Positions 17,299 through 25,376 are shown, counted from the stretch's first letter. The stretch: 64,000 nucleotides of DNA from Actinomadura hibisca NBRC 15177 (GCF_001552635.1 NZ_BCRO01000044.1:1-64000), one strand, 5' to 3'. Made by a program: numbers and translations. The notes: generated from the letters alone by a model not told the origin.

Positions 17299-18095
17299 TT
17301 GTTCTCTGCCGTCTCCCTGATCAGCGCCTCGGACTGGTCGGCCGAGAGCGCGTACGTCCCGAGGTCCAAGAACTTCTCGTGAAGCCGTTCGATCTCCGAG
17401 GAGCCTTCTACGATCTTCCCGTGCGGCTCGCCCTCACAGTACGCGGCGTAGCCCCCACCAGGGAAGCGGGCGAGCGTGAAGGAACCAGCGTGCCCGGAAT
17501 GGGGAGCGCCGTCCGGGATGATCTGGATCGACACCCGGGGCGAGATCGCGTCAGCCAGCCTCAACAACTGCTCATGCATGATCGGGGCCGTGCCGACCCG
17601 GTGCCAGAGCACCGTTTCGGGCAGCAGGTACACCAGGCGGGGAGGACTCTCCCGCCTCAGGATCTCTTGCCGCGCCATGCGGGCCTCGACCTTCTTCGCG
17701 TCGCCGTACAGCAACACCTCGGCGTAGGCCGGGGTCTGGAGCAGGCCGTCAACGAGCATCGTCTGGTAGCTGCGCAGCACCTCGGCTTCGCCTTCCCGCT
17801 CGGGCCACCCCATGAAGTACGAAGGGAACGCGGCCGACCTCCCGTCGAACAAGGCGCTGTGGAGCCTTACGAGCGCTCCGCCGGTGTTGAGGGCATCGTC
17901 GGCGTACTCAGCGAAGGAAAGATCACACCCCGTGTCGCCCCGCTCGATCTCGGAGATCGTGCTCGCGCTGAAGGGGATCATCTCCGCGAGGGCGCGCAGG
18001 CTGAGGCCCTCGCGCTCCCGGTAGAAGCGAGCCTCCGAGCCGAACAGTTCGCGTGGTCCGCGTGAGGGGTCGAGCTTCTTCGGGGCCTGCGCCAT
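17286..18095 (-). CDS. XRE-family regulator with DUF5753 domain
   Basis: This 269-residue protein has an N-terminal Cro/CI-type HTH (about residues 20-80: EGLSLRALAEMIPFSASTISEIERGD) and a C-terminal DUF5753 domain (about 95-260) with the typical SYQTMLVDGLLQTPAYAEVLL, RRESPPRLVYLLPE and VSIQIIPDGAPHSG segments. The ATG at 18095 is preceded by AGGAGT at good spacing. The gene overlaps the DUF397 gene downstream and is divergent from an RsbW-like ATP-binding protein gene. This three-gene arrangement is common in actinomycetes and is thought to act in developmental or stress control. The ligand of DUF5753 is unknown. Confidence 0.92.
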   Translation of the reverse strand: MAQAPKKLDPSRGPRELFGSEARFYREREGLSLRALAEMIPFSASTISEIERGDTGCDLSFAEYADDALNTGGALVRLHSALFDGRSAAFPSYFMGWPEREGEAEVLRSYQTMLVDGLLQTPAYAEVLLYGDAKKVEARMARQEILRRESPPRLVYLLPETVLWHRVGTAPIMHEQLLRLADAISPRVSIQIIPDGAPHSGHAGSFTLARFPGGGYAAYCEGEPHGKIVEGSSEIERLHEKFLDLGTYALSADQSEALIRETAENKWKT

Positions 18096-18237
18096 GGGGG
18101 GACTCCTATGACCGTCGATGACCGGGCGCGTCCGGGAAGTGACCGGCGTGTCCGTGAGCTGGGGGCTTGCCTCTCCAGGATGGGCCGTGCGGGGCAGCCT
18201 GTGAAGCAAGTCACAGACATCCCCCGAGGTGATCACT

Positions 18238-18615
18238 ATGCGCGGGCCGCACACTCTGACCGTCGAAGCCAACGGGGCCGCCATGAAGGCGGCCCGCGAC
18301 TGGGTGGGGAAGATCTTCGAGTCCTGGGGGCTGGACGACTACCTCGGCAAGCTGATCGTCACGGAGTTGGCGACCAACGTCGTCAAGCACACCGACGCGG
18401 AGCAAATGATCGTCCGCGTCTACGTGGCCGACGCCGGGCCCGTGGTCGAGGTGGAGGACGCGTCGCCCGTCCTGCCCGTCGTCCTTCCCCTGACCGAGGA
18501 CTCCTTCTCGGGGCGCGGGCTGGCCATGGTCGAGATCTTCGCCGACGCCCTCGGCTGGAACGCCACCGGCGACGGCGGGAAGTGCGTCTGGGCCGTGCTC
18601 CCGGCGGTGGCGTAG
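18238..18615 (+). CDS. RsbW/SpoIIAB-like ATP-binding protein (HATPase_c_2)
   Basis: This 125-residue protein is a single GHKL ATPase domain. The N-box is visible as VTELATNVVKHT (about residues 42-53) and the G1/G2-like region as DSFSGRGLAMVEIFADALGW (about 86-105). Such stand-alone domains act as anti-sigma factors or serine kinases of anti-sigma antagonists. I preferred the ATG at 18238, with GAGGTG about 7 nt upstream, over the GTG at 18229. It is divergent from the XRE/DUF5753 regulator gene, the usual neighbour. No partner sigma factor or STAS antagonist is adjacent, so its target is unknown. Confidence 0.87.
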   Translation: MRGPHTLTVEANGAAMKAARDWVGKIFESWGLDDYLGKLIVTELATNVVKHTDAEQMIVRVYVADAGPVVEVEDASPVLPVVLPLTEDSFSGRGLAMVEIFADALGWNATGDGGKCVWAVLPAVA

Positions 18616-18641
18616 TGCTGGACCGCGAGGTCGCCGGGCAT

Positions 18642-18678
18642 GAAGAAGGGCCCCTCGCCGTCGAGGGGCCCCTTCTTC
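18642..18678. terminator. Bidirectional terminator between convergent genes
   Basis: GAAGAAGGGCCCCTCG pairs with CGAGGGGCCCCTTCTTC (one bulged C) around a short loop. It serves the ATP-binding protein gene on one strand and the CsbD gene on the other. Confidence 0.85.
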
Positions 18679-18686
18679 AGCAGCGC

Positions 18687-18881
18687 CTACTTGCGGAACG
18701 TGTCGCGCACTTCCTTGGCCGCGTCCTTCGCCTGCTCGCCGACCTGCTTCGCGCCGCCGGCGGTCCGCTCGCGGCGGCCCTCCGACTCCAGGTACGGGTC
18801 GCCGGTCTGGCGGCCGGCCTCTTCCTTGCTGCGGCCCTTGGTCTTCTGCGCCTTGTTCTTCAGCTTGTCGAGGAAGCCCAT
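18687..18881 (-). CDS. CsbD-like stress protein
   Basis: The 64-residue, highly charged protein (DKLKNKAQKTKGRSKEEAGR, then GGAKQVGEQAKDAAKEVRD) fits the CsbD family: short, Lys/Glu-rich and helical, with repeated (G/A)-K-x-K-E-x-x-G units. CsbD genes are part of the general stress (SigB) regulon in Bacillus; the molecular role is unknown. The ATG has a weak GGAG site upstream (AATGGAGTGGGGAC). An inverted repeat lies 28-50 nt upstream of its start. Confidence 0.82.
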   Translation of the reverse strand: MGFLDKLKNKAQKTKGRSKEEAGRQTGDPYLESEGRRERTAGGAKQVGEQAKDAAKEVRDTFRK

Positions 18882-18908
18882 GTCCCCACTCCATTCGTAC
18901 GAGGTCCG

Positions 18909-18931
18909 TACCGGGCGTGCACTGCCCGGTA
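18909..18931. promoter_or_regulatory. Perfect inverted repeat upstream of csbD-like gene
   Basis: TACCGGGC and GCCCGGTA are separated by 7 nt (GTGCACT). The element lies 10 nt downstream of the stop of the next minus-strand gene and 28 nt upstream of the CsbD start. It may be a terminator without a U-tract or an operator. Confidence 0.45.
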
Positions 18932-18940
18932 TCTGACGTT

Positions 18941-19138
18941 CTATGCGCCGGTCCTGATGTCGCGCCGGATCCGGGCCGCCTCCTCGTGGATGCGGATCTC
19001 GGTGTCCAGCAGCTTGGCCTCGGCCTTCTCCGTTCGCAGCCGCGCGCGCATCTCCCGGAAGCTGGGGGCGCGGCGGCGTTCGCGCACCGCCGTCCGCCGT
19101 CCGGCCCGCGCCCGCTGGAACCTGTTCAGCAGACTCAT
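18941..19138 (-). CDS. Small basic hypothetical protein, 65 aa
   Basis: This Arg-rich protein (about a quarter Arg) has a likely single long helix from residue 28 (REMRARLRTEKAEAKLLDTE) to the end. No family is recognised. GAGGGG lies 9 nt upstream of the chosen ATG (19138), and an in-frame ATG three codons earlier is an alternative. It precedes the CsbD gene in the same direction, 59 nt apart, and could share its transcript. The opposite-strand longer frames here are shadows of moeZ. Confidence 0.5.
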   Translation of the reverse strand: MSLLNRFQRARAGRRTAVRERRRAPSFREMRARLRTEKAEAKLLDTEIRIHEEAARIRRDIRTGA

Positions 19139-19339
19139 CTCCCTCATCCCCTCACCCGCTCGCCAGGACGACCGGGCGATGCCCCCTATGCGCCGTTTCA
19201 TGCACGCTCGCGGGCTGACGTGCGGCTTTCGGGGACGGCCACGTTGGGGAATGCCGGGCGGCATGGCAAGGTTGTGCCGTGAAAGGACGACGGCGTCCGC
19301 CCCCGTAGCAGTCCGAGCGTCAACACAGGAGCACCCACC

Positions 19340-20521
19340 GTGTCGTTGCCACCTCTGGTCGAGCCCGCAGCGGAGCTCACCCGTGACGAGGTCAATCGTT
19401 ACTCGCGGCACCTGATCATCCCCGATGTGGGCATGGCCGGGCAGAAGCGCCTCAAGAACGCCAGGGTCCTGTGCGTGGGCGCGGGCGGCCTCGGCTCGCC
19501 CGCCCTGATGTACCTGGCGGCGGCCGGGGTGGGCACGCTCGGCATCATCGACTTCGACGTGGTGGACGAGTCCAACCTCCAGCGCCAGGTCATCCACCGC
19601 CAGTCCTCGCTGGGCCTGCCCAAGGCCGAGTCGGCGGCGGCGACCGTCCGCGAGATCAACCCGCTGATCGACGTGGTCGTGCACAACGTCGCGCTCGACC
19701 GCGACAACGTCCTGGACATCTTCGGCCAGTACGACCTGATCGTCGACGGCACTGACAACTTCGCCACCCGCTACATGGTGAACGACGCCGCCGTGCTGCT
19801 CGGCAAGCCGTACGTGTGGGGCTCCATCTACCGCTTCGACGGCCAGGCCAGCGTCTTCTGGGCCGAGCACGGCCCCTGCTACCGCTGCCTGTACCCCGAG
19901 CCCCCGCCCCCCGGCATGGTGCCCTCGTGCGCCGAGGGCGGCGTGCTCGGCGTGCTGTGCGCCTCGATTGGCTCCATCCAGGTCAACGAGGCCATCAAGC
20001 TGCTGGCCGGGATCGGCGAGCCGCTGGTCGGCCGTCTGATGATCTACGACGCCCTGGAGATGAGCTACCGCCAGGTCAAGGTCCGCAAGGACCCCGAGTG
20101 CCCGCTGTGCGGCAAGAACCCGACGCAGACCGAGCTGCTGGAGGACTACGACGCCTTCTGCGGCGCGGTGTCGGAGGAGGCCACCGAGGCCGCCCGCGAC
20201 TCCACCATCTCGGTGCACGACCTGAAGGCCATGCAGGACCGCGGCGACGACATCTACCTGGTGGACGTGCGCGAGGTCAACGAGTACGAGATCGTCTCGA
20301 TCCCGGGCGCCACGCTGATCCCCAAGGGCGAGTTCCTCAACGGCTCGGCGCTGGAGCGGCTGCCGCAGGACAAGAAGATCGTGCTGCACTGCAAGTCGGG
20401 CGTGCGGTCGGCCGAGGCGCTGGCGGTGGTGAAGCAGGCCGGGTTCGCCGACGCGGTGCACGTCGGCGGCGGCGTGCTGGCCTGGGTCAACCAGATCGAC
20501 CCCAGCCAGCCCACCTACTGA
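19340..20521 (+). CDS. moeZ: MoeZ/MoeB-type adenylyltransferase-sulfurtransferase
   Basis: This 393-residue protein has an E1-like ThiF/MoeB domain (about 1-270) and a C-terminal rhodanese domain (about 285-393). The nucleotide-binding loop is VGAGGLGSPAL, the adenylation Arg/Lys region includes SNLQRQVIH, and two CxxC pairs bind zinc (CYRCLYP and CPLCGKNP). The rhodanese active-site loop is HCKSGVRS with Cys at its centre. MoeZ activates and thiolates sulfur carrier proteins (MoaD, ThiS, CysO types), feeding molybdopterin, thiamine, thiotetronate or cysteine synthesis. The GTG start has AGGAG 8 nt upstream. The same gene is near adnAB in mycobacteria (Rv3206c). Confidence 0.95.
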   Translation: MSLPPLVEPAAELTRDEVNRYSRHLIIPDVGMAGQKRLKNARVLCVGAGGLGSPALMYLAAAGVGTLGIIDFDVVDESNLQRQVIHRQSSLGLPKAESAAATVREINPLIDVVVHNVALDRDNVLDIFGQYDLIVDGTDNFATRYMVNDAAVLLGKPYVWGSIYRFDGQASVFWAEHGPCYRCLYPEPPPPGMVPSCAEGGVLGVLCASIGSIQVNEAIKLLAGIGEPLVGRLMIYDALEMSYRQVKVRKDPECPLCGKNPTQTELLEDYDAFCGAVSEEATEAARDSTISVHDLKAMQDRGDDIYLVDVREVNEYEIVSIPGATLIPKGEFLNGSALERLPQDKKIVLHCKSGVRSAEALAVVKQAGFADAVHVGGGVLAWVNQIDPSQPTY

Positions 20522-20539
20522 CCCGCTGAACGCCTTCCC

Positions 20540-20575
20540 GAGCGCCCCGCGACCGTCCCCGGTCGCGGGGCGCTC
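20540..20575 (+). terminator. Intrinsic terminator after moeZ
   Basis: GAGCGCCCCGCGACC pairs perfectly with GGTCGCGGGGCGCTC around a 6-nt loop (GTCCCC), followed by GGCGTTTCC. It begins 18 nt after the moeZ stop. Confidence 0.85.
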
Positions 20576-20748
20576 GGCGTTTCCGAAAAAGATCGTCGTG
20601 CGACATCTACCAAAGCGCTTGTGATCTGCCCCACGCGCGGAAAGACTTGGGCCGACCGCACGGGCCCCGCCCGGACGCCGCGTCTCGCGTCGCCCCGGCT
20701 CGACCTGCCCGGCGGACCTCCCACATCCTGTACCGCCCTGGAGGCATG

Positions 20749-21051
20749 ATGTCCGCGCAGGTGATCACCGAGGCCGAGGTGGCGCTCGGTCACCTGGAGC
20801 TGCTGACCGACGAGCTGCGTTCGCGCGGCTGGCGGGTCGAGGTCGCCGCGCCCGGCGACCGCTGGCCCTGCGCGACGGTCGCCAACCCCGAGATGCCCGC
20901 GTTCAACGAGACCGTCATCGCGGTGCTGGAGCAGGCCGACCGCTCCTGGTCCTTCTACTACGGCTGGGGCGAGCGCATCGCCCCGTGCGCCGACGTCGCG
21001 CGCACCGTCGCCCTGCTCGGCCGGGTGTTGTCCACCCGCCGCGACGCCTGA
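20749..21051 (+). CDS. Hypothetical protein, about 100 aa
   Basis: An unrecognised small protein with mixed alpha/beta composition: an N-terminal helix (TEAEVALGHLELLTDELRSRG), a strand (WRVEVAA), then WSFYYGWGERIAP and a C-terminal helix (DVARTVALLGRVL). No signal peptide or membrane helix. GGAGG precedes the paired ATGs at 20746 and 20749. It is followed by the esterase gene 112 nt downstream and preceded by the moeZ terminator and a 170-nt leader, so it has its own promoter. It resembles small actinobacterial conserved proteins of unknown role. Confidence 0.65.
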   Translation: MSAQVITEAEVALGHLELLTDELRSRGWRVEVAAPGDRWPCATVANPEMPAFNETVIAVLEQADRSWSFYYGWGERIAPCADVARTVALLGRVLSTRRDA

Positions 21052-21163
21052 CCCGGCGCGCCCCGCAGACTCCGCGGCGGCACGGTGCGGAGGGCCCGTG
21101 CCGCCGCGGACAGCAGCCCCACCCCGGTTCGGGGTGATTCCGCAGGTCACATAGCATCGCTCC

Positions 21164-21925
21164 ATGTCTTGGACGCGTTATGTGGCGATCGGCGACTCCT
21201 TCACCGAGGGCATCGGCGACGCCTACCCCGACGGTTCCCCGCGCGGCTGGGCCGACCGCGCCGCCGAGGCGCTGGCCGCCCGCGAGCCCGGCTTCACCTA
21301 CGCCAACCTCGCGATCCGCGGCAAGCTGCTCGACCAGATCGTCGGCGAGCAGCTCCCGGCCGCCCTCGCGCTCGGCCCGGACCTGGTGTCGATCTCCGGC
21401 GGCGGCAACGACCTGCTGCGCCCCGCCACCAAGGTGGAGGACCTGGGCGCCCGCATGGACGCGGCCGTGGCGCAGGTCCGCGCGACCGGCGCGGACGTCG
21501 TGCTGTTCACCGGCGTCGACCCCGCCGACTCGGCGGTCATCCGCCGCACCCGGGGCCGGGTCGCCGCCTTCAACGGGCAGCTCCGCGACATCGCCGAGCG
21601 GCACGGCGCGCACCTGGTGGACCAGTGGTCGATGGACATCCTGCGCGATTGGAGGATGTGGGGGGTTGATCGCCTACATATGTCGGCCGCCGGGCACCGC
21701 CGCGTGGCGCTCGCCATGCTGGAGTCCCTCGCCCTCCCCGAGGTCGAGAACTGGCGCGAGCCCGCGTTGCGGCCCCTGCCGGAGCTGAGCCGTGGCGCGC
21801 GGCTCCTGTTCGACCTGCGCTGGGCGCGCGGCTACCTCGCGCCGTGGGTGGGGCGGCGGTTGCGCGGCCGTTCCTCCGGCGACCAGATCACCGCAAAGCG
21901 CCCGACACTCGCACCTTGGGAATGA
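21164..21925 (+). CDS. SGNH/GDSL-family esterase, cytosolic
   Basis: The 253-residue protein has SGNH hydrolase blocks: block I AIGDSFTEGIGD (catalytic Ser in GDS, about residue 12), block II Gly near NLAIRG, block III SGGGNDLL (Asn), and block V VDRLHMSAAGHR with DxxH (about 168-171). Unlike many SGNH lipases it has no signal peptide and starts directly at block I, so it is probably intracellular. Substrates of this family include acyl esters, thioesters and lysophospholipids; nothing here narrows it. The C-terminal 45 residues are basic and rich in Arg, without known function. Confidence 0.9.
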   Translation: MSWTRYVAIGDSFTEGIGDAYPDGSPRGWADRAAEALAAREPGFTYANLAIRGKLLDQIVGEQLPAALALGPDLVSISGGGNDLLRPATKVEDLGARMDAAVAQVRATGADVVLFTGVDPADSAVIRRTRGRVAAFNGQLRDIAERHGAHLVDQWSMDILRDWRMWGVDRLHMSAAGHRRVALAMLESLALPEVENWREPALRPLPELSRGARLLFDLRWARGYLAPWVGRRLRGRSSGDQITAKRPTLAPWE

Positions 21926-21986
21926 CGGCCTCCCTCCCGTCCGGTGGGCATCATCGCGGTGTTCCATCCGCGACGAGAGGGAGACC

Positions 21987-22511
21987 ATGCCACTGCTGAG
22001 GCGCACGACCATCACGCTCACCGCGGCGGGGGCCGCGGTGAGCCTGCTGTCGCCCCCCGCGCTGGCCCACGCGCGCCCGCACGTCGTCGAGGCGACGGGC
22101 CCGACCAACGTCTACAACGGCGCCTACGCCAAGGCCGTGACGAAGGTGCGCGTGACCACCCGCAAGAAGCGGACGACCGTCCGCTTCGCCGTGTCGGGCT
22201 TCCCGGACGCGGCGGCGGGCAGGCGCTTCGGGGTGCACGTCCACCAGAATGCGTGCGGCCCCAAGCCCGCCGACGCGGGCGGGCACTACCAGAACCCGGA
22301 CGCCAGGCCCGACGCGCCGCCGCGCGCCAAGGAGGTCTGGCTGGACGTGCGGGTCGACCGGGACGGCAAGGGCCGGGCCCGGATGGTCGTGCCATGGCGC
22401 ATCGCCAAGGGCGACGCGGGCTCGGTGGTCGTGCACACCAGGGCCACCGACCACCACACCGGTGACGCGGGCGACCGCCTGCTGTGCACGACGGTGCCGT
22501 TCGGCGACTGA
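21987..22511 (+). CDS. Secreted copper-only-like SodC-family protein
   Basis: This 174-residue exported protein has a signal peptide (about 1-28, ending ALAHA) and a Cu/Zn superoxide dismutase-like domain. Copper ligands are present: His84 and His86 in GVHVHQNAC, His100 in GGHYQNP and His150 in VVHTRATD. The conserved disulfide cysteines (Cys90, Cys167) and the active-site Arg164 in GDRLLC remain. The zinc subsite seems lost: the loop after GGHYQNP lacks the two expected histidines, though Asp120 is kept. Mycobacterial SodC and fungal Cu-only SODs are known to work without zinc. GAGAGGGAG precedes the ATG. Convergent with ku. Confidence 0.82.
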   Translation: MPLLRRTTITLTAAGAAVSLLSPPALAHARPHVVEATGPTNVYNGAYAKAVTKVRVTTRKKRTTVRFAVSGFPDAAAGRRFGVHVHQNACGPKPADAGGHYQNPDARPDAPPRAKEVWLDVRVDRDGKGRARMVVPWRIAKGDAGSVVVHTRATDHHTGDAGDRLLCTTVPFGD

Positions 22512-22561
22512 CGGGGCGAGCGCGCGGCCCGTCCTCCGTCGCGGGGCGGGCCGTGCCCCGT
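22511..22561. terminator. Nested hairpin between sodC-like gene and ku
   Basis: An outer stem ACGGGGC/GCCCCGT (22511-22517 and 22555-22561) encloses an inner CGGCCCG/CGGGCCG stem (22525-22531 and 22547-22553). It spans the gap between convergent genes. There is no U-tract, so termination is inferred. Confidence 0.45.
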
Positions 22562-23391
22562 CAGGCGCTCCTGCGCCCGCCCTTCTTCGCGCCGGACTTC
22601 TCCCCGGCCTTCCGCTCGCCGCGCCCCTTCTTGGCCGCCTCGACGCTGGCGCGCAGCGCGCTCAGCAGGTCGGCGGCGGGCTCCTTGTCCTCGGCCTCCG
22701 GCCGGTGCACCTCGCGGCCCTCCACCTTGGCGTCGATGACCGCCTGCACCGCCTCCCGGTAGGCGTCGTGGTACTCCTCCGGGTGGAACTCCCCGCTCAT
22801 CGACTCGATCAGCGAGGACGCCATCGCCAGCTCCTGCTTGCGGACCTCGATCTTGTCTTCGAGGAAGGGGAACTCGGGCGCGCGGACCTCGTCGGGCCAG
22901 AGCATCGTCTCCAGCACGAACACCCCGTCGCGCACCCGCAGCGTCGCCAGCGACTCGCGCTGGCGCAGCACCGCCTTCACCACCGCCACCTGCCCGGACT
23001 TCTCCAGCGCGTCGCGCAGCAGCACGTACGGCTTGACGCCCGCGTCCTCCGGCTCCAGGTAGTAGGACTTGGCGAACAGGATGGGGTCCACCTCGTCGCG
23101 GTCGACGAACCGCAACACCTCGATGTGGCGGCCGGTGGGCAGCGGCAGGTCGGCGAAGTCCTCGTCGGTCAGCACGACGATCTCGCCGCTGGGCAGCTCG
23201 TACCCCTTGGCCACGTCGCTGTAGGGCACCTCCTCGCCGTCCAGCGAGCAGATCCGCTGGTACTTGATGCGCCCGCCGTCCTGCCGGTGCACCTGGTGGA
23301 AGGCGACGTCGCGCTGCTCGGTCGCCGCGTACACCTTGACCGGGATCGTCACCAGGCCGAACGAGATCGCGCCCTTCCAGATACTGCGCAT
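22561..23391 (-). CDS. ku: Ku DNA end-binding protein
   Basis: This 276-residue protein matches bacterial Ku: RSIWKGAISFGLVTIPVKVYAATE at the N-terminus, the beta-barrel ring (about 1-190) with GRIKYQRIC and GYELPSGEIVVLTDEDF, and a C-terminal Lys/Arg-rich tail (about 235-276) that can bind DNA. Ku homodimers bind double-strand ends and recruit LigD in non-homologous end joining. It is divergent from the LigD ligase gene at 23513, so both probably share a 121-bp regulatory region. Start and length are typical for the family. Confidence 0.96.
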   Translation of the reverse strand: MRSIWKGAISFGLVTIPVKVYAATEQRDVAFHQVHRQDGGRIKYQRICSLDGEEVPYSDVAKGYELPSGEIVVLTDEDFADLPLPTGRHIEVLRFVDRDEVDPILFAKSYYLEPEDAGVKPYVLLRDALEKSGQVAVVKAVLRQRESLATLRVRDGVFVLETMLWPDEVRAPEFPFLEDKIEVRKQELAMASSLIESMSGEFHPEEYHDAYREAVQAVIDAKVEGREVHRPEAEDKEPAADLLSALRASVEAAKKGRGERKAGEKSGAKKGGRRSA

Positions 23392-23512
23392 GTCCTGGCC
23401 CTACCCCGCATCGCCCCGCCGTCACCTCCCGCACCCCGCCCCGATGCACGATTTGCTCCAGTTCGTACGCTTGATCCTTTTCCCGGCGGCGGGCGCCGGG
23501 TAGAAGGCGGGT

Positions 23513-24487
23513 ATGACGATGCCGTGGCCGATCGAGCCGATGATGGCCGCCACCGGTGACCTCCCCGAGGACGCCCAGCGCTGGGGCCTGGAACTGAAGT
23601 GGGACGGGGTGCGCGTCATCACCTACGTCTCCGCCGACGGGGTGCGCGGCAGCGGGCGGCGCTCCACCGACCTGGCCGGCCGCTACCCCGAACTGTCGGG
23701 GCTGGCCGACCTCCTCCCCCACCACGACGTGGTCCTGGACGGCGAGGTGGTGGCGTTCGAGGACGGGCGGCCGAGCTTCGCCCGCCTCCAGCGCCGCATG
23801 CACGTCGCCCGTCCCGACGCGCGCCTGATCCGCGAGGTGCCCGTCCGGTACGTGGTGTTCGACCTGCTGTTCCTGGACGGCCGCCTGCTCTACGACGTGC
23901 CCTACGCCGACCGCCGCGCCCTGCTCGGCGACCTCGACCTCGCCGAGGCCGGGGCCGTGGAGGTGCCGCCGTCGCTGCACGGCGGCGACCGCGACCAGGT
24001 CGCCGAGCTGCTGGAGTTCACCCGCGAGCAGCGGCTCGAAGGGCTCATGGCCAAGCGCCTGGACTCCCCCTACCGGCCCGGCCGCCGGGTCGACTTCTGG
24101 CGCAAGGTGAAGAACTTCCACACCCGCGACGTGGTCGTCTGCGGCTGGCGGCCCGGCCAGGGCCGCCGCGCGGGCGGCGTCGGCTCGCTGCTGCTCGGCG
24201 AGTACGACCCCAAGGGCCGCCTCTGCTACGCCGGGCACGTCGGCACCGGCCTCACCGACCGCGAATTGGAGGCGCTGCACCGGACGCTCGCGCCGCTCGC
24301 CCGGCCGACCAGCCCGTTCGACGAGCAGGTCCCCCGCGAGCACGCCCGCGACGCCCGGTGGGTTGAGCCGCGCCTGGTCGGGGAGGTCGCCTACAGCGTC
24401 CGGACCAGGGACGGAAGGTTGCGCTTCCCGGTGTGGCGCGGCCTGCGCGACGACAAGGACCCGCACGAGGTGACCCGTGACCCCTAA
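23513..24487 (+). CDS. ligD: LigD-type ATP-dependent DNA ligase (stand-alone domain)
   Basis: This 324-residue ATP-dependent ligase has the nucleotidyl-lysine motif I LKWDGVR (about residues 29-35), motif III VVFDLLFLDG, motif IV EGLMAKRLDSPY and motif V FWRKVKN, then an OB fold. It corresponds to the ligase part of LigD. The polymerase part is encoded by the next gene, which starts 11 nt before this stop, and no phosphoesterase domain is present. It would seal ends held by Ku. The split arrangement contrasts with the fused three-domain LigD of mycobacteria and Pseudomonas, and occurs in other actinomycetes. Confidence 0.94.
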   Translation: MTMPWPIEPMMAATGDLPEDAQRWGLELKWDGVRVITYVSADGVRGSGRRSTDLAGRYPELSGLADLLPHHDVVLDGEVVAFEDGRPSFARLQRRMHVARPDARLIREVPVRYVVFDLLFLDGRLLYDVPYADRRALLGDLDLAEAGAVEVPPSLHGGDRDQVAELLEFTREQRLEGLMAKRLDSPYRPGRRVDFWRKVKNFHTRDVVVCGWRPGQGRRAGGVGSLLLGEYDPKGRLCYAGHVGTGLTDRELEALHRTLAPLARPTSPFDEQVPREHARDARWVEPRLVGEVAYSVRTRDGRLRFPVWRGLRDDKDPHEVTRDP

Positions 24488-25376
24488 GAAGATCGACGTG
24501 GAGGTGGAGGGGCGCGAGCTGACCCTGTCCAACCTCGGCAAGGACCTGTACCCGGAGTTCACCAAGGGCGAGGTCATCGACTACTACGCCAAGGTCGCGC
24601 CCGCGCTGCTGCCGCACCTGCGCGACCGGCCCGCCACCCGCGTCCGCTTCCCCGACGGGGTGGACGGCGGGTCGTTCTTCGAGAAGAACGCGCCGTCCCA
24701 CACGCCGGACTGGGTCCGCACCGTCACGATCAAGACGCCGGGCAGTTCGCGGGGCCGCGACACCCTCGACTTCATCGTCATCGACGACCTGCCGACGCTG
24801 GTGTGGTGCGCCAACCAGGCCGCGCTGGAACTGCACGTCCCGCAGTGGACGGTCGGGCCGCGCGGCGGGCGGCACAGCCCCGGCCTGATGGTGTTCGACC
24901 TCGACCCGGGCGCGCCCGCCTCGATCCTGGACGCCCGCAAGGTCGCCTTCCTGCTGCGCGACCTGCTCGCCGCCGACGGCCTGGACACCTACCCCAAGAC
25001 CAGCGGCAAGAAGGGCCTGCACCTGTACGTGCCGGTCAAGGAGAACGACCGCACCGAGGAGTACGCCAAGAAGGCCGCCTACCGCCTGGCCACCGAGCAC
25101 AAGGACCTGGTGGTGGCGAAGATGGAGCGGCAGGTGAGGCGCGACCGCGTCTTCGTGGACTGGAGTCAGAACAACCCGGCCAAGACCACCGTCGCGCCCT
25201 ACTCGTTGCGCGGTGCCGAGCATCCGTGGGTCTCCACGCCGGTCACCTGGGACGAGCTGGAGGCCGCCGAACACCCCACCGACCTGCGGTTCACGCCCGA
25301 GGAGGTGCTGGCCCGCGTGGACAAGCACGGCGACCTGCTCAAGCCGCTGCTGGAGTCGCGGCAGCCCCTGCCCTGA
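24477..25376 (+). CDS. ligD: LigD-type NHEJ polymerase/primase domain
   Basis: This 299-residue protein is the LigD polymerase domain (AEP primase superfamily). Landmarks are LSNLGKDLYPEFTKGEVIDYY at the N-terminus, the phosphate-binding FFEKNAPSHTPDW, the metal-binding VFDLDPG, KTSGKKGLHLYVP, and the final catalytic Asp in VFVDWSQNNPAKTTVAPYSLR. It fills gaps and adds nucleotides, preferably ribonucleotides, at breaks bridged by Ku. GTG at 24477 starts inside the ligase gene (11-nt overlap), so production of the two parts is coupled. The domain order on the transcript is ligase then polymerase. Confidence 0.94.
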   Translation: MTPKKIDVEVEGRELTLSNLGKDLYPEFTKGEVIDYYAKVAPALLPHLRDRPATRVRFPDGVDGGSFFEKNAPSHTPDWVRTVTIKTPGSSRGRDTLDFIVIDDLPTLVWCANQAALELHVPQWTVGPRGGRHSPGLMVFDLDPGAPASILDARKVAFLLRDLLAADGLDTYPKTSGKKGLHLYVPVKENDRTEEYAKKAAYRLATEHKDLVVAKMERQVRRDRVFVDWSQNNPAKTTVAPYSLRGAEHPWVSTPVTWDELEAAEHPTDLRFTPEEVLARVDKHGDLLKPLLESRQPLP

